Shown in pieces: positions 1 to 13,055 of a stretch of 64,000 bases of DNA. The position numbers and the translations under genes are program-made. The stretch's first letter is position 1. Every line of letters starts with the position of its first letter. This DNA is from Onchidella celtica (taxonomy: Eukaryota > Mollusca > Gastropoda > Systellommatophora > Onchidiidae). The stretch lies in assembly GCA_963931925.1 (NCBI GenBank), contig OZ007579.1, forward strand, positions 47,653,271 through 47,717,270, in the 5' to 3' direction. The notes under the pieces are model-generated. The model was not told the DNA's origin. It made no database searches and saw only the letters and a program-made list of their open reading frames with translations.

Positions 1-36
1 CTAACGTTCATGTTAGTGCAGATGTCTCAGACTTAC

Positions 37-111
37 GATTTCCTTCAGCTTCAACTCTTTGGTGGCGGATACAGCCACTACAACAACGAGCAACAGCAAC
101 ACTTGCTTCAT
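37..111 (-). CDS. Putative first exon of a secreted protein (signal peptide), gene continues off the left edge
   Basis: On the minus strand an ATG at 111 opens 25 codons that end exactly at a consensus splice donor (GTAAGT, plus positions 31-36), leaving phase 0. The peptide starts MKQV, runs through an uninterrupted L/V/A core and then a small-residue stretch (AVSA) followed by charged TKELKLKE. That is the layout of a cleavable signal peptide with a cleavage site near residue 17. The rest of the gene would lie beyond position 1, so the family cannot be named. The short length means chance is possible, but an ATG, hydrophobic core, cleavage-type motif and perfect donor together make a real first exon more likely than not. 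The 5' UTR probably covers 112 to about 150 or beyond. Confidence 0.5.
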
Positions 112-313
112 TTTGAGTACGTTCTGGTATCACAGAGGGTTAAGTCTTTGCTGAAAGAATAATACATCCTGATGTGTTAGTGCACTGGATCTGGGCTTGG
201 TTTTTCTGACACATCTCATTATTCAAAAAGAAAAAAAAAGTTGACACTTCTATAAGATACAGATGTGTTCCCCAATACCTTCAGTTTGCTTAATTCTGAT
301 TGTAATTCAAGAG

Positions 314-480
314 CAGGGCCGTCAGATATCAATCATTATGGGACCCCTGAACAAAGGTGTTTGTAATGCGCCGGATTTTCTTTCCTGTTTCAAAAACTAA
401 CTCAAATTTGCATACGTTTGGATCTTAAAGCCTTGGGGGGTCCTGGGCAACTGCACAGTGTGCCCATTCATTATGAAGGT
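314..480. mobile_element. MITE fragment, CAGRGCCGTC-end family (copy 1)
   Basis: The segment begins CAGGGCCGTCA and contains a block (cccattatgggaccc-like, then a block around ccttggggggtcctgggcaa) that matches, in reverse orientation, the element at 24846-25012. The right inverted terminus seen in the other copy is missing here. No coding potential. The terminal sequence resembles hAT-type non-autonomous elements; that class call is an inference. Confidence 0.4.
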
Positions 481-1044
481 TTGTTCATGATACACCTGTT
501 ATTTTGATATTGAGATCTTTTAGCCACTGATAAGTGATTGGCATTTTTCAGACAGTTGCCTTAAGGTGAGTTTGCTTCTTTGAGCTTGAAGATAACAATG
601 AATATACCAAATTAAAAACAAACAAACAAACATTTTTACAGTATCTGCGTACTTGAACCCGTGCTATATTCTTCCTCGAGTATTCCCCAACCGTTTACAC
701 GTTCATGACGGACAAACATTTCACATATTCTGGCATTTCGCACGATTTAATACTGTACAAATGGTTTTTCTTTTCTAATTATTAGTTTTTACAAAGGTCA
801 AACAAACAAACAAAATCAGCTATAGTCTAACAAAATAAACTTTTCAAAAATTCAATTCCTTGAGGTTTAGCGTGAAATAGGAAATTATGCATAAAAACCT
901 AATTTGGAGGATTAGGCGGCAACTCATTGCGTGTAGAGTGAATTTGGATTTAAAATACGAGAACTAATTTGACAAATAGAGATTATGAACCCATGACATA
1001 GATGAAATCAAATCTATCAGTGAAGTAAAATAGTAAAGAGCAAC

Positions 1045-1625
1045 TTTTAAGTACATAAATGTTATCCTTTCCCGTGTATTCATCTTAGACAGGAAAACAA
1101 TTTTATCACTAAATTACACGGTAAAAAGAAGCATTGAAAAGGTAAGTAAGTAAACACATCAAAATTTTCTCTTTACCAAGATACTTTCAGGATGAAAATA
1201 ATCTAGTAGTAAATTAGGCTTACAGAATAAAAGACAGCACTAAAACACGGACAAGGCAGTAAATGTACAATGTACAGATATTATCCTTACAGATATATTT
1301 GCAGGTTAGACATGGAAAAATCTGTATCATGGAATTACAAAATGGTGATATTAATACATGGAGAAGTAGTACGTAAATAACTGAAGATGTATAATCTTTA
1401 CCGATACGTATGCAAATTAGATGCGAAAAAAAAATTATCGTGTAATTACATAGTAAAACATGATACATGGGCAAGCAAAGTAAGTAAATACGTGAATTAT
1501 CTTCACCGATGCGTGTGCATCTGAGGCGAAAAACAAATGTATCACGGAATTATATAATAAAATGCCACATTAATACATGGACAAGTAAGTAAGTAAATAG
1601 ATGTGTAATCTGTACCGATGTTCAC
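1045..1625. repeat. Degenerate tandem repeat, roughly 110-bp units, about five copies
   Basis: A compound motif recurs about every 105-120 bp: a run of (G)TAAGTAAATA, then 'TTTACCGATACGT'-like, then 'TTAGAYGCGAAAAA', then 'ATCACGGAATTAYATARTAAAA', then 'TTAATACATGGACAAG'. Copies are visible near 1060, 1165, 1275, 1385, 1495 and, partial, 1600. The units have diverged by substitution and small indels, so the array is old. Short ORFs across it are not coding. Confidence 0.6.
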
Positions 1626-1629
1626 GCCG

Positions 1630-4600
1630 CTTAGACAAGAAAACAAACAGCCGTGAATTTCCAACAAGTAGATTAAGTAAGCAAGAAGTGCTACTCTTAC
1701 CGATGAATATGTTGTACAGTCTGCCGAGCCTACCAGAGTTTATCACAGCCCAACCAGGATGTAGCCTTTATGTATGTCGCAAGCCCTGCAGGGAAATTCA
1801 GCCTTACAACATAAAAATTAAATATTAGGCCACACGGGGCCTCATAGTCATACCCCTTTTCAAACCCGCTGAAGCAAATCACCGACAGGACTGTCATAAC
1901 CCTGCAGATCTCTGCCAGCGAAGAGGCTTTATCTAGAGGTAAAATCTGAGATCTGTTAAGATCGGACCATTTCGCTTTGAAATTATGGATAGATGTCATT
2001 GGTTTTTCCTGTGCTAAATTTTATTATTCAGGCACATGGGAGGATTTGGGTCAAAAGATTTCGAAATCCGGTGTTTTGTTGGGTGCGCTGAATAAATAGG
2101 CTTACAGTAGCTCGTTGGGAATTTTTCCATATTGTTGTACGTGCATTTTTGCCTTTTTGAGAACACGAGGATCGAAAAGTAGGTAGGCAAAGAGCCAAAA
2201 CGCATACAGCATTACATCAGAAACACATATCTCTGGAAAAGTTTTCAGCCGATGGGAATGACACTTATATACTTAATAAAATTAGGAGTGAGATAATCAC
2301 TTTCAAGACAAAACCTCAAAAACCGGCAAAAAGTCAAGTACGACGACACGGAAAATACCCTTCGATTTGATTTTTATGGTTGATTTTTCTTTCTGATATT
2401 TTAATATTATCTTTTATTTCTGTTTTCTAAGCTAACTGTGCATTTCGACATAGGCCTGGGCTTGCCGTGCAGATGACAGGCTGATACGACTATTTGTCGT
2501 GGCTGACGACAGGCCTCAGAGAGAAGCAGACTGGGGTGATAATCCCTCACCCCCCCCCCCCTCCTCCATTCGACGAAACATACATTATACCACCCCGGAT
2601 GGGTACGCTAACCCAATATTAGGAGAGGTTCTGCAATGTATGTGTGCATGTATGTGGGAGGATGGAAGCGGGGGGGGGGGGGGGGGGGGGTAACAACAAT
2701 CAAAATTTCAGAAATCCGAAGAGCTAGGACCAAAAAAAAAAATGTCTGACAAGCCTCAGGCAATATAATCGTCCCCTTGGAGTAAGGTCCTATCTCGATG
2801 TTTTGGCTGAACTGAGTTATGCACTACACAATACTTTTACGTGCCTTCTCCATTGTGTGTCAAAGCATCAAGTGGATTCGGTGTGTAATTTGTACCAGTA
2901 AGTATTACTAAAAAGAAAAGTATCTCTGAAAGTTAATAGCTCTTGAAACTTCAGTCATCAATTTCTGAAAAGTTGATGAAAGGGAGTTAGAACCTTGTCA
3001 TTCTAAGGGGACGTAGTGTCTCAGCAATATAAAACATTGTACAGAAAGACCTCTGTCATACGACATTATACATACTAGTCAGTGTGACATACAGCTTTTT
3101 AACTTGTACACGTAACATGCAGGATTATACAGACAAGATTAGACAGATGTGTCTAACATAATACACAGTGCGGTAAAAATTGGAGAGGACATACAATGAA
3201 GAGCATTACGTGTATAATGTTCCATTTTAATCACGAAATAAACGAGTCGGCAGGGCCGGATTACGATTTTTTAGGCCCCTGATCTGTAGATACTGTGAGA
3301 CCCCTGGAAATAAACTGAACTTTTGACTCTTGAAATCTGTTTATTCAACTTCTACAACATAATGTCATACAAATTGTTATGCATAACACCTACTTACATT
3401 TTCATAAAAATAAATAGTATTTGTTTTAAGGGGAACGACCTGCAGTGAAAATTAAAACAAGGTTTTGATGTTTATAATTGCACTTAATATCTGGAGGCCC
3501 TCAGCTGGCTGGGGCCGCTGGGCTGCATGGTGAGGCCCATAAGGCCCATGCTTTCATCCCGGACTGCGAACGTGAAACCACAATGGCCGCCAGTTATACA
3601 GTTACGCCGTGTAAACAGTGTAGATTACAGTTTTAGAAGATTCTTCACACGTCATGCGTGTTGTGTTCTCTTGAGGTGCAGCACGTTACGGTCGGGCTGG
3701 ATTTGCAGTAAACCCAGCGCCACTCCCTTTACAGAACACTGAATAAACAGGGGCGTCTCCTCTCGTGTATAATTTATCTTTTAAATCGAATCATTAGGAT
3801 CAAGCCCTACCCGTTCATCAGTAGACCGTGTGAACAAATCAAGGGCTTGGATCTTTTGCTTGAATAGACCAAAATGTCCACGCCCTCTAGACTTTAACAT
3901 TTGAACTTGCATGCATTCATTCTCGGGGCATTTTGTTGCCGTTGTTGATTGTTCGACGTTTCAATTGCATGTATGAAATTGGGAGGGGGGGGGGGGAGGA
4001 GAGAGAGAGAGAGAGTAAAGCAGCTGTTCAGACATGACACAAGTGCACACTGAGAAGTTCACAAGGAATGCAAAATAGTTTTTCAAAATGATTTTATACG
4101 AAGTTGTCAAAGCAAAATTTATATAAGTTACGAATAATCCTAAAGAAATCTAAAGCCATGGTATTCCAGGACTGTTTGGTGTTGAAACAATTTAGTTCCA
4201 TTTGAACCCGATAATAAATCCAGTATTAATTAAATAATAATAATAATAATAATATTGTTTACTTCACCTCCAAGAGCCCGAAAAAGTTCAAGCTGGAAAA
4301 AGAAGGGCCGGGGGCGAGTTGGGGGGGGGGGGGGTGGTTGAAAAACAAAAGAGAAGTAGTATCCATAATCTCTATGGATTACCAAAGGCAAGTCAAACTT
4401 TTGACAGACTGTGGAACAACTTGAACGTTTATCTGTTTGCATGGTATTGGTAAATTACGTTTAAACGAAGCCAGCATTATTTTGCGTTCATACTAAAATT
4501 TCGAGGCAGTTATGACAAAGCGTCACTCAGATCTTGGCATACGGTCCTAACATAATTTTATACATGTACCAAGGCCGGTGAATCACAGTAAACAACATCA

Positions 4601-4917
4601 GCATTGCAAGTGGGTCTGGAAAAACACCTGCGCTTTCTATAGACTAACATAATCATGTTATGTCGAGATGTCTTCACTAATTTACATTTGAATGTCCTGC
4701 CCTATATACAATATCCTTCTCTTCTCCCTCAGCGATCGTCCTTTCAAGAAGTTATGGTTCCCCCGTGTCTGTTTTGGTTGCCCCACTCATGAAAGATTTC
4801 TTTTCTTTTGTCTTGAATTTGAAAGAGTGTTAAGGTGATCTCTATGGAACGTCACTCGCTGACATTTTATCAAAGGAAGTGTTTTTCACATAGTTAGGTG
4901 CACTTCTTTAAACATGA

Positions 4918-4948
<31 letters not shown>

Positions 4949-5570
4949 CGGACAGACAGACAGACAGAGAGGGAGAAAACGAGTAAAGACAATACCTTCC
5001 AGAATGATGGGCAAGAAACTGAGAGAGAGACAAGGAGAGACTCGTAAACAAACGGGTGGATAAATAGATACCCAGACAAACAGACAGACGGGCTGATAGA
5101 TTTAGCTGGTGGTTGATGGGCGCTTCTGGTAGAGCCTCCGTCTGTCCTATCGCTCTGTAATGTTCTGCCTGTGGCTTTACCTTTCCCTAGCACAATGTGA
5201 CAGTTATCGTGTCAACGTAATTTCCCCAAACTTAAATTCAAACCTCAAAGCCCCCAACTGCCAGAAGTGACAAAATTTATATATGAAACACCAGTCGTAC
5301 ACAGAAATGCCTGAATCTGTCATAAACCAAAGACAAGAAAACCCTTATATAAGCTCGAATATTCCTGGATGTGTCCTCCCGAAATTTGGCATGAAAAAGT
5401 GAGATAATGTTGGGGATCAAATACATGTAAGCTACGAGTAGATAAGAACAGACAGTTTTAAAGCGCTACCAAGGAATATTCCGTAAAATGCTCAAAATGA
5501 TAATGGAACTCTGAGCTCGTGTGAAGGTATAGGTAACATGTTACGAATGGTTGTGCATTTCAATGAACCA
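1630..5570. other. Intergenic, no gene recognised
   Basis: I see no supported coding exon here. It holds long G or C runs (near 2551, 2671, 3982 and 4321), GA microsatellites (about 3998-4016 and 4919-4948) and a TAA tract at about 4234-4252. A probable MITE end begins CAGGGCCGGATTA at 3251. The small ORFs are low-complexity or lack any family signature. Confidence 0.6.
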
Positions 5571-5573
5571 ATT

Positions 5574-5752
5574 CAGCCAGCAACGACGTGGCTTTTTCTA
5601 AGATTGGTAGGATTACCGTAAGAGCGGTTTTTCTACATCAAACCAACCCAGGCGCGATGACGTAACCAGCGGATCTACGTTGGAACAATGTCATTCCTAT
5701 GTGCCAACTTGACGTCAATCTTACGAATCGGATGTCCGCAGGGTTGCTGGAT
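5574..5752. mobile_element. MITE, CAGCCAGCAAC-end family (copy 1)
   Basis: Starts CAGCCAGCAACG and ends GGGTTGCTGG, which are inverted with respect to each other. The right end runs into GGAAATTCCC, also seen beside the copy at 49700-49894, so the true right boundary may lie slightly further out. No ORF. Related copies are at 49700-49894 and 56480-56700. Confidence 0.5.
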
Positions 5753-6861
5753 TGGAAATTCCCGGTGCGCACCTAATCTTGTCATGTAACTGTTCATGTT
5801 GGAACCATTGTCTTTGCATTCCAACTCAATTTTGTCACATTTATTTCAGTATCCTCCGTTCACTTGATGGGTTTCACATTAAATTTAATGTAAAGCATTT
5901 ACCTTTGAGAGTCAGTCTTTTTACTTATCAAGTTAGACGAAATTTATACGTGCATATAAATGATACAGGGGAAACAATGTGGCACTGATATTGCAATTAA
6001 AATGTGATTTAAAAATTGAACAGAATTTCTCTTCCCCTCCATCTTTGTATCGTAGAGGCTTAAGACAAGAATAGTTGTGCTTAATTATTAATATACATGT
6101 ATATCTATGTGACACTGATTCCAAGAATTTCAAAAGACACCGTATGTTGCCTGTATTGTTTTGATAGTGGACAAGTGCTCAGACATGCATTCTCTAGTTT
6201 TTCAGTCAGTATTAATGTTTAGTCCCCTGGGACAAATCTATATTATCGTTCGCTCTAGAAAAAAAGAAAGAGAAAAGGCACATTCTAAAACAGCACACAG
6301 ATCCACATACATCTATTATTTAAAAAATAATAAAATATTCGTAGTTTTTAACGAGCCCTACAGCCGCTAACACAGCTCGGATTTGAGTTTGAGCGAAAGT
6401 TGATGTGCCATCTTTTCGACTTGCAGATGGTTCTCTTCAGATTTGGAGACTTGAAATGGTGAGGAAGTATTTTTTTGAGTTTGTTCAGCCGCACGTAGTA
6501 AGGGCTCACATGCATCTGTTCCAACTGCATGTAAGCCCTTGCTACATGCGACTAGTATAGAGATCTGGTGCGACTGGCTTCTGCTCGGCCGACATAGCCC
6601 AAGCAATTGACCATAAGACTCAAATGAATACAATGCTGCAGCTACTAAACCAAACGTAACCATTCCTACAAACTACGTCATGTACAAATATTGGCCTCTC
6701 ACTCTATAATGTTGGGCCTCATTTGGTAATTTTGTACATTCATGTTTTGTTTGTAACGTCTTCTTATGTCTTGTCTGTTTGTCCACACCCCTGGGGCCCT
6801 GCAAATACAACGTTGTTTGTTTGTTGTTGTTTTTGCCAACTTTCTTCAAAAACGTCAGAGG

Positions 6862-7048
6862 GCCGGTGGGCAGTTAAATTTCTTAAAAAGCCGAATAGAC
6901 CAGGCCGAACAAGGCCGCTGTCCGGGCAAAATTCTACCACAAAAACACACAGAAACAAGAACAAGAAAAAAATCAAACCAGGAAAAGTTGAGGTGTAAAT
7001 GCCCCAAGGGCAGCGAAAACTCCTACAATAAAGATCTAAACACTTTGA
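6862..7048 (+). mobile_element. tRNA-derived SINE, old 5'-truncated copy
   Basis: Matches the body and 3' end of the SINE family found elsewhere in the window: 'caggccgaacaaggccgctg', 'ccgggcaaaattct', 'cacaaaaacacacagaa', then 'gaggtgtaaatgcc' and 'aataaagatctaaacac'. More diverged than the copy that follows at 7062. The tRNA-like head is missing. Confidence 0.6.
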
Positions 7049-7368
7049 AGTCCCACGACCCTGGTCCTATTGGGGGGTAGGATCGAGTACCTAGTCTTCT
7101 CGGATAAGGACGAAAAATTTCGGAGGGCCCGTGTGCACGTTGCGCACGTTAAAGATACCTTGGCAGTTGGAAATCGTAAAGAGCAGGCCGAAAGGCCGCT
7201 GCCCGGGCAAAATTAAAATTAATAGATTAAAATTTATCCATATCATACCCCCCCTCCCCCCCCCCCCCCCCCGCCAGAACAAGAAATAATAAAACAAGTA
7301 AAGTGAGGTGTAAATGCCAAGGGCAGCGAACCTCCTAAAATAAAGACCTCAAATCAGTCCCACGACCC
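7049..7368 (+). mobile_element. tRNA-derived SINE, young 5'-truncated copy with 13-bp target duplication
   Basis: The SINE body at 7062-7355 is flanked by the same 13 bases, AGTCCCACGACCC, at 7049-7061 and 7356-7368. This is the target-site duplication expected of LINE-driven insertion. The copy starts inside the element at 'tggtcctattggggggtagg', so the Pol III head is missing. It runs to the family's 3' end ('aataaagacctc'). An internal C run at about 7248-7272 corresponds to the poly-G tract in the minus-strand copies. It inserted into the tail of the older copy next to it. Confidence 0.8.
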
Positions 7369-8688
7369 ACCAAAATACATGTAATGCCACCCCCCCCCCC
7401 CCACCCTTGAGAAACGTCAGTAAATACATGTAGCTACTAGTACTACACAGATCCCGAGTTGTCTCTACAATCGAGAATTGTTTGGGTGTGGATGCAGCAA
7501 CCTGCTGTGTGTTTGTCAGTCTGCCCAAGCCAAAAAACATCTTTTGGAATGTATTTCTTCAGTTGCAAAGAGCGTGACGGTGTTCGTCTCAAAAGCATGC
7601 ATAAAAGTCAAAGCTTGTTGTGACAGGTGACAATTGGCGATGCCTGCAGACAGGAAAATTTAGGACGTACACGTATAGCTGCGCTGCACAGGTATTGGTC
7701 ACATGGGTCTGCTGGCGTTCATGTCATAGATTGGTGTCAGTTTTGAATATGTGTTTCTAAATGGTGTACTTCAGCTGACGTCATAAAGTTGTGTTCCTCA
7801 GATTCATTTCTTTCCTTTTTATTATTACAGGTATTACTGTTGTACAGTAGTATCTCCAATGATCTACTATGCCAAATAAAAAGATCCACTCTGATATTGC
7901 TGCAAATGTATTACATTTTTCTTTCCGTCTCCAGATATCGTTTCTTTAATGGCTGTTGTTATTAGTACGTACGCACCCCAAGCATTTCGCGCTAGAAGTG
8001 CGTACGTATTCATACTATCCCTAACCCGGTCCTTATCCTCGACCCTAAATCTTATCGAATCCCTAGAGGTTGTGATGCATAAAATCGGACCCACTGGGTT
8101 ATTAGGTGAACTATACCGTCATACATTGTGCCAAAAAGGGACGTAAGACCTAGAAAATCATCAACGGAAACACGTATCGTCGTATGATTTATAATGAATT
8201 ACTTCCATTGATCAAGAGATGAAACGATTTTGGTACAACAGAAGGCAGAAAATATTTTAAAGATGAGTCATTACGCCTGATTTATTTATTTTTTTTCAAT
8301 TTTGAAATGATTTTTTTCCCCGGGGAGGGGGGAGTCAAAGGGGTCCCAGAGTATGGGACGTAACTCAAGAAAATGATACAAAGAATGTCATCTTTATTCT
8401 GTCCCTTGTTTCAAACCTTACACTTTGAATGCTGTTGTCATTCAAAAATAATTTTTTTTAAAGATCCAAGAATTAGCAACATTTAGAATGTTAACTCAAA
8501 TTCGTGACGAAAAATTTAACAGTGCTGATGTGTCAGATGTTTTAGCGACTGAAAGAATTTGAAAAATTAGAAGAAAAAAAAATGGCAGGCTAGCTTGCCT
8601 AACATAAACTACATTCCTGCACTCCATTTCGAACTTTAAAATTTGCCATGATCATTACAGCAGTACTACATGAATTCAGCCAGTTGGA

Positions 8689-8775
8689 TAATAATAATAA
8701 TAATAATAATATAAGTACATTTATATAGCGCCAATCCCCATTGAAGAGCCCTAGGCGCTTTACAGAAACAACATG
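8689..8775 (-). mobile_element. LINE 3'-tail fragment: GGCGC hairpin plus (ATT)n
   Basis: On the minus strand this reads TGTAAAGCGCCTAGGGCTC, a short loop, TTGGCGCTATATAAATG, then an ATT repeat. The same hairpin-plus-ATT end follows the LINE ORFs at 45189-46106 and 58294-59979, so this is the 3' end of that LINE group or of an element that borrows its tail. No ORF from the LINE is kept here. Confidence 0.6.
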
Positions 8776-9010
8776 TCAACCACAGAGCAGAATGGAGCTG
8801 CCTGCGAGGCGCTCAACACACTGCACTGCTTCTTTCTCTCTCCGTCTCGCTCACTCTCTCTCTCTATCTCAGAGCAAATTGTAACGCAGCCTGTTAGGCG
8901 CAGTTCACAACTCACAACAGTTCACAACTCACAGCAGTTCACACAACACACAACTCAAATAATATTTTGAATATTTATTAATAACAATATATATTTAATA
9001 ATGAATAATA

Positions 9011-9352
9011 AATTCTGGCGGGGGGGGGGGGGGGGAGGGGGGGGAATTATGGATAAATTTTTTAATCTATTAATTTCAATTTTCAATTTTGCCCGGGCAG
9101 CGGCCTTTCGGCCTGCTCCTTACGATTTCCAACTGCCAAGGTATCTTTAACGTGCGCAACGTGCACACAGGCCCTCCGAATTTTTTCATCCTTATCCGAG
9201 AAGACTAGGTACTCGATCCTACCCCCCAATAGGACCAGGGACTTGAAAATATGAGAAAAATCCAATTTCCAACATGCCTGCACTGCCCGGGTTTAGAACC
9301 CGGGACCCTTGGCATGAGAGGCGAGCACCTTGCCTCTAGACCACCTTGTCCC
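9011..9352 (-). mobile_element. tRNA-derived SINE with intact Pol III head
   Basis: Read on the minus strand, it starts GGGACAAGG and has a perfect A box (TGGTCTAGAGG, fitting TRGYNNARNGG) and a perfect B box (GGTTCTAAACC, fitting GGTTCNANNCC). The loop at the anticodon position is CTCATGC, so the head looks like a tRNA with a CAT triplet there. After the head come the family body ('ggtcctattggggggtagg', 'cgcacgttaaagatacc', 'caggccgaaaggccgctg') and a long poly-G tract on the plus strand. The distal 3' end is missing. It is the best copy here for defining the family head. Confidence 0.8.
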
Positions 9353-9359
9353 TAGACGC

Positions 9360-12300
9360 TCTTACAGACATCATTAGTAGAGCTGATTTTTCCCCTGTTC
9401 TTCTCATACACCAAAGTACTCTGTATTTGTGATGGTACACAAAAGAAAAAAAAAAATATTATATCGATACCTATAATGGGACTCGGCCGGGCAAAATGGC
9501 ACCGCCGGCGAAGCCTGCTGCAATAATGTTATGCACCATCTGTGCCAGCCCTCAATGATTTGACCTAGATTCCGAGTGACCGGCCTGTTTGTAAGAGCGG
9601 CTAGGATAGACCCCAACCATGGCTAAGGAATATGGAAGTGGATAGGCTAGGTCACTGAAAAAAATTCCCAGCAATCGATGTTCCCTCTAATTTTTATATT
9701 TTATATTCTATGTTGTGATGTTATTCCTGTGACAAAGGTATGTGTGCAATGAATGCTTGTGTAAAAATGTAAAGCTCTCACACTGTGACATTCTTTTCAT
9801 ACTTTTGGCATCATTGTTATTAACACTGTGAATAATTTGTTTGTGCGGGAAGTATGGTGTAAAATTTTTGCTTCTATCTTTATTGCACATTGTGTTTGAT
9901 CGTTCCATCTGTTTTGTTGCTGGGCATGACATCAGGTCAATGAGACAAAAATTACATTCAAATTTCAACTTACATGGTAAGTCTGGTTCAACTTTCAATT
10001 GTATATTAACTCTTTCCCTACACTGCACATTGTGTCGCGCACTTCCCTAGCGGCAGCCGGTACAACACAACCTACGTTGTGACATTGTAAAGGTACTCCT
10101 TGACCACTGTATTAGAAAATTTTAACATCCCATGACTTTAAGCCTTAAAAATAGAATTCTTGGTAAAGCTTCCTTTGTCCTAGCATGACCAGCAATACCA
10201 TGTGTGCAACAAGTGTACAGTTTGGACAGCTATTGTGTAGTAAGGTGATCATTGTTTACACATGCCCAGTTCAGTATGGCGTACAGCCCCTGGAAGTGTT
10301 CCGTCCAGACGCGGAAATGCTGGCCGGTAGGGAAAGAGTTATATAGGCAGCACACACCACACTGAACAAAAAGAAAGGACAGTACAATGACAAATTTGCT
10401 CAGATTCAATCATAAATGTAAAAAAAACCTTGGTTGTAAAAATTATTACAGGTTATGGCAAGTTTTATTCATTCAAATGCATAGTCTATCAAAAGGTGAA
10501 TGATTTGAACATTTTGAAAAACGTCTTTTTTTTCAAGTTTTCAAATGTGATGATCTTTATCACCTGCCCTGCAATGAGCGTCACACAAACTCATTTCTTC
10601 AGTTTCATTTTCTAATGTCATTCTGCTTTTTGTCCATCTCATTTCAGTATAGCAGATGACGGTTTGTCCTGACTGCTCTCGTCTGAAGAAACAACTTAAA
10701 AGTCTGAATTGCGTTTTCAAATACACGCATATTATGCTATATCTCTGAATCTCATAGCTCAGCTACACTTTAAAAACTGCTGCTACAGATCCAGGGATGC
10801 CAAATGATTTTTGCAAAAAACCTGAAAAATGAACGTGTCATTGTGTGTTTGCAATAAAAAAAAATAATTTTCTAACAGTTTTTCAATAATCACTGATCAA
10901 TGAGAACGGAACGGATAAACGGGACTTAGTTCTGATTTTTCTGTGCCTGTTGCGAGAAACTGATAACAAAAAAAAAAAGGAAAAATCGGGACTGACGGAA
11001 AAACCAGACTTCTGGCATCCCTCCAGATCTAAGAAATGGAGCCCTTGGCACTGGGCGCACATGATTTTGTACTGACCACATCATTACATACATTATTGAA
11101 ATTACAACTGAATGAACGGCCAGATTTCATCCTGAACCATTTACGTTTGAGATATGTGGTAAATTTCAATTTATGTCAGAAAACTGCATAATTTAATGAA
11201 AAAAAAAGAGAGAGAGAACAAAATGGCAGCTCCCAAGGAGTTTAGAAAACTATCTTGTTAGTTGTTTGATTACTATTCATCCGGGTATATGAACAGTTAA
11301 TGACAGCAGAAAAACAACAATGTGACTCTTGCAAATGGCATATGTACAGCACTTAAATGTATAATTTTAACACAAAAGGTAAAAGGAAGAGATGAAATTT
11401 TATGCTGCATAGGATGTCTCCAGTACAAAAGTAAATTTACAAAGGAGAAAAATTTTTTTTGTATATCACTGATATGGAATGTATAATATTATATACAAGT
11501 GTTTGTCAACTGTTTCTCAAACTGTGCCATCTTTACAAATCTATACACATTCACACCATTTGAGCAAAGCTTTCAAAATCTGACTTCCCTGATAATTATC
11601 ACTACATTTTCAAATATTTATATAAATATACATATCATCTACCTCTTGCCAAAACAAATACCAGATTAAATACCTAATCAAATCAAAATTTGGCCAATCA
11701 AATTGATTCAAAAGCTGCCCAAGCTTATCCAGCATTTTGTAATGTTTTGAGGTGGGCAATTTTTCATACTACAAAACAATGCAGCCGATCAATCTGAATA
11801 AAACTTAGCTAAAATCGAACTTTCTCAAAACTCCAGACAAATAAATCAAATCATCACTGACAAATCACAACGTACAATTTATCAGTTTTGCATTCAGAGC
11901 GTTACTGATTTCAACATCCAAAATTTAAAAAAAATAAAAATAAAAACGCACAGAGGAACGTCATCACTCATAAAAAAATCTGTCATAAAATTCACATGTC
12001 TCAATCATTCAACACAAATCACTCAAATGACCACCCTGGCCTTCCACATTTATAATCACAGCATTCACTACTAACTGCATACGAAACATTTGCTCTAATC
12101 TTGCTGTCATATAAACATTCTATTTGAGTTGGTCTATATACATGGAAAACCAATAGTTGTAAAAAACAGATGGACTTGCATGTGTCATATGTTAACAGAC
12201 CAGCAGTGATTCTGCATTCTGCAAAACTTCCTTCTCCTCCCTTCTCATTGTGAAATGTTTACATTCAATCTAATCTCTACTATCAAATTGGCATCTTGGA

Positions 12301-13055
12301 ACAATTTAGAGGTTTAACAAAAAAATGAATTCCCTTGTTTTCACAGTGCCAACTTCTTGCTTCTTTCAACTGAGTGGCCAGCCTCGAAACTACACGTATC
12401 AATATTCAATACTGCTGAACAAACAAACAATACAAAAAAAAGGCCGGATTTCTTCATTTCATGGCTTAAAATCATTTTCTCTGATAATTTCTGCTCAGAT
12501 TATCATATCTAACAGTTGAGGAATTCTGTTCACAAGAAAAACATGCAGTCATTTCCAGTGTAATCACTGAATAAACCAGAACTAGTGCAGTTATAACTTC
12601 ATTTTTAAAAAAAAATGTTTGTACGAGATCATTCTACGATCCTACATCAAAATACTGATTCACAAGGAAATACATAATTCTTAATCATACTTCTAGTACC
12701 TAAAAATCTGAACTCCTCAATTTTTTGGAACTATCTGAACTACATTGATTTGGAGATTCCTTGGAACATTATCACCTACATCATGTTAACAAATGACTTT
12801 TTTCTTCACTGGACATGAAATACTGAACATTATAACGTTTTAAAAATAGAAATGTTCTTTTTGTTTAATACCAACAAGCAATGCCCTTTTTTTTTTCCAT
12901 TTGGGCATGCAAATTAAAGGCATGATCTGACACTTAGGCCCTTTGTTTTTGGTTTCATTGAAAAGACTTGCCATGTGTCCAAAATGCACCCATCCTAGTT
13001 ATAAAATATCTATCATGCAATCTTTCTGTTATCTAACATCAGACTGTATTCCTGG
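9360..13055. other. Intergenic and probable 3' flank of the claudin-like gene; no gene recognised
   Basis: AT-rich sequence with no exon I can support. The part adjoining 13055 must include the 3' UTR of the minus-strand claudin-like gene. I find no canonical AATAAA (TTTATT on plus) close to the stop codon; the nearest candidate I notice is near 10465, which would imply a long 3' UTR. This is a weak inference. Confidence 0.4.
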
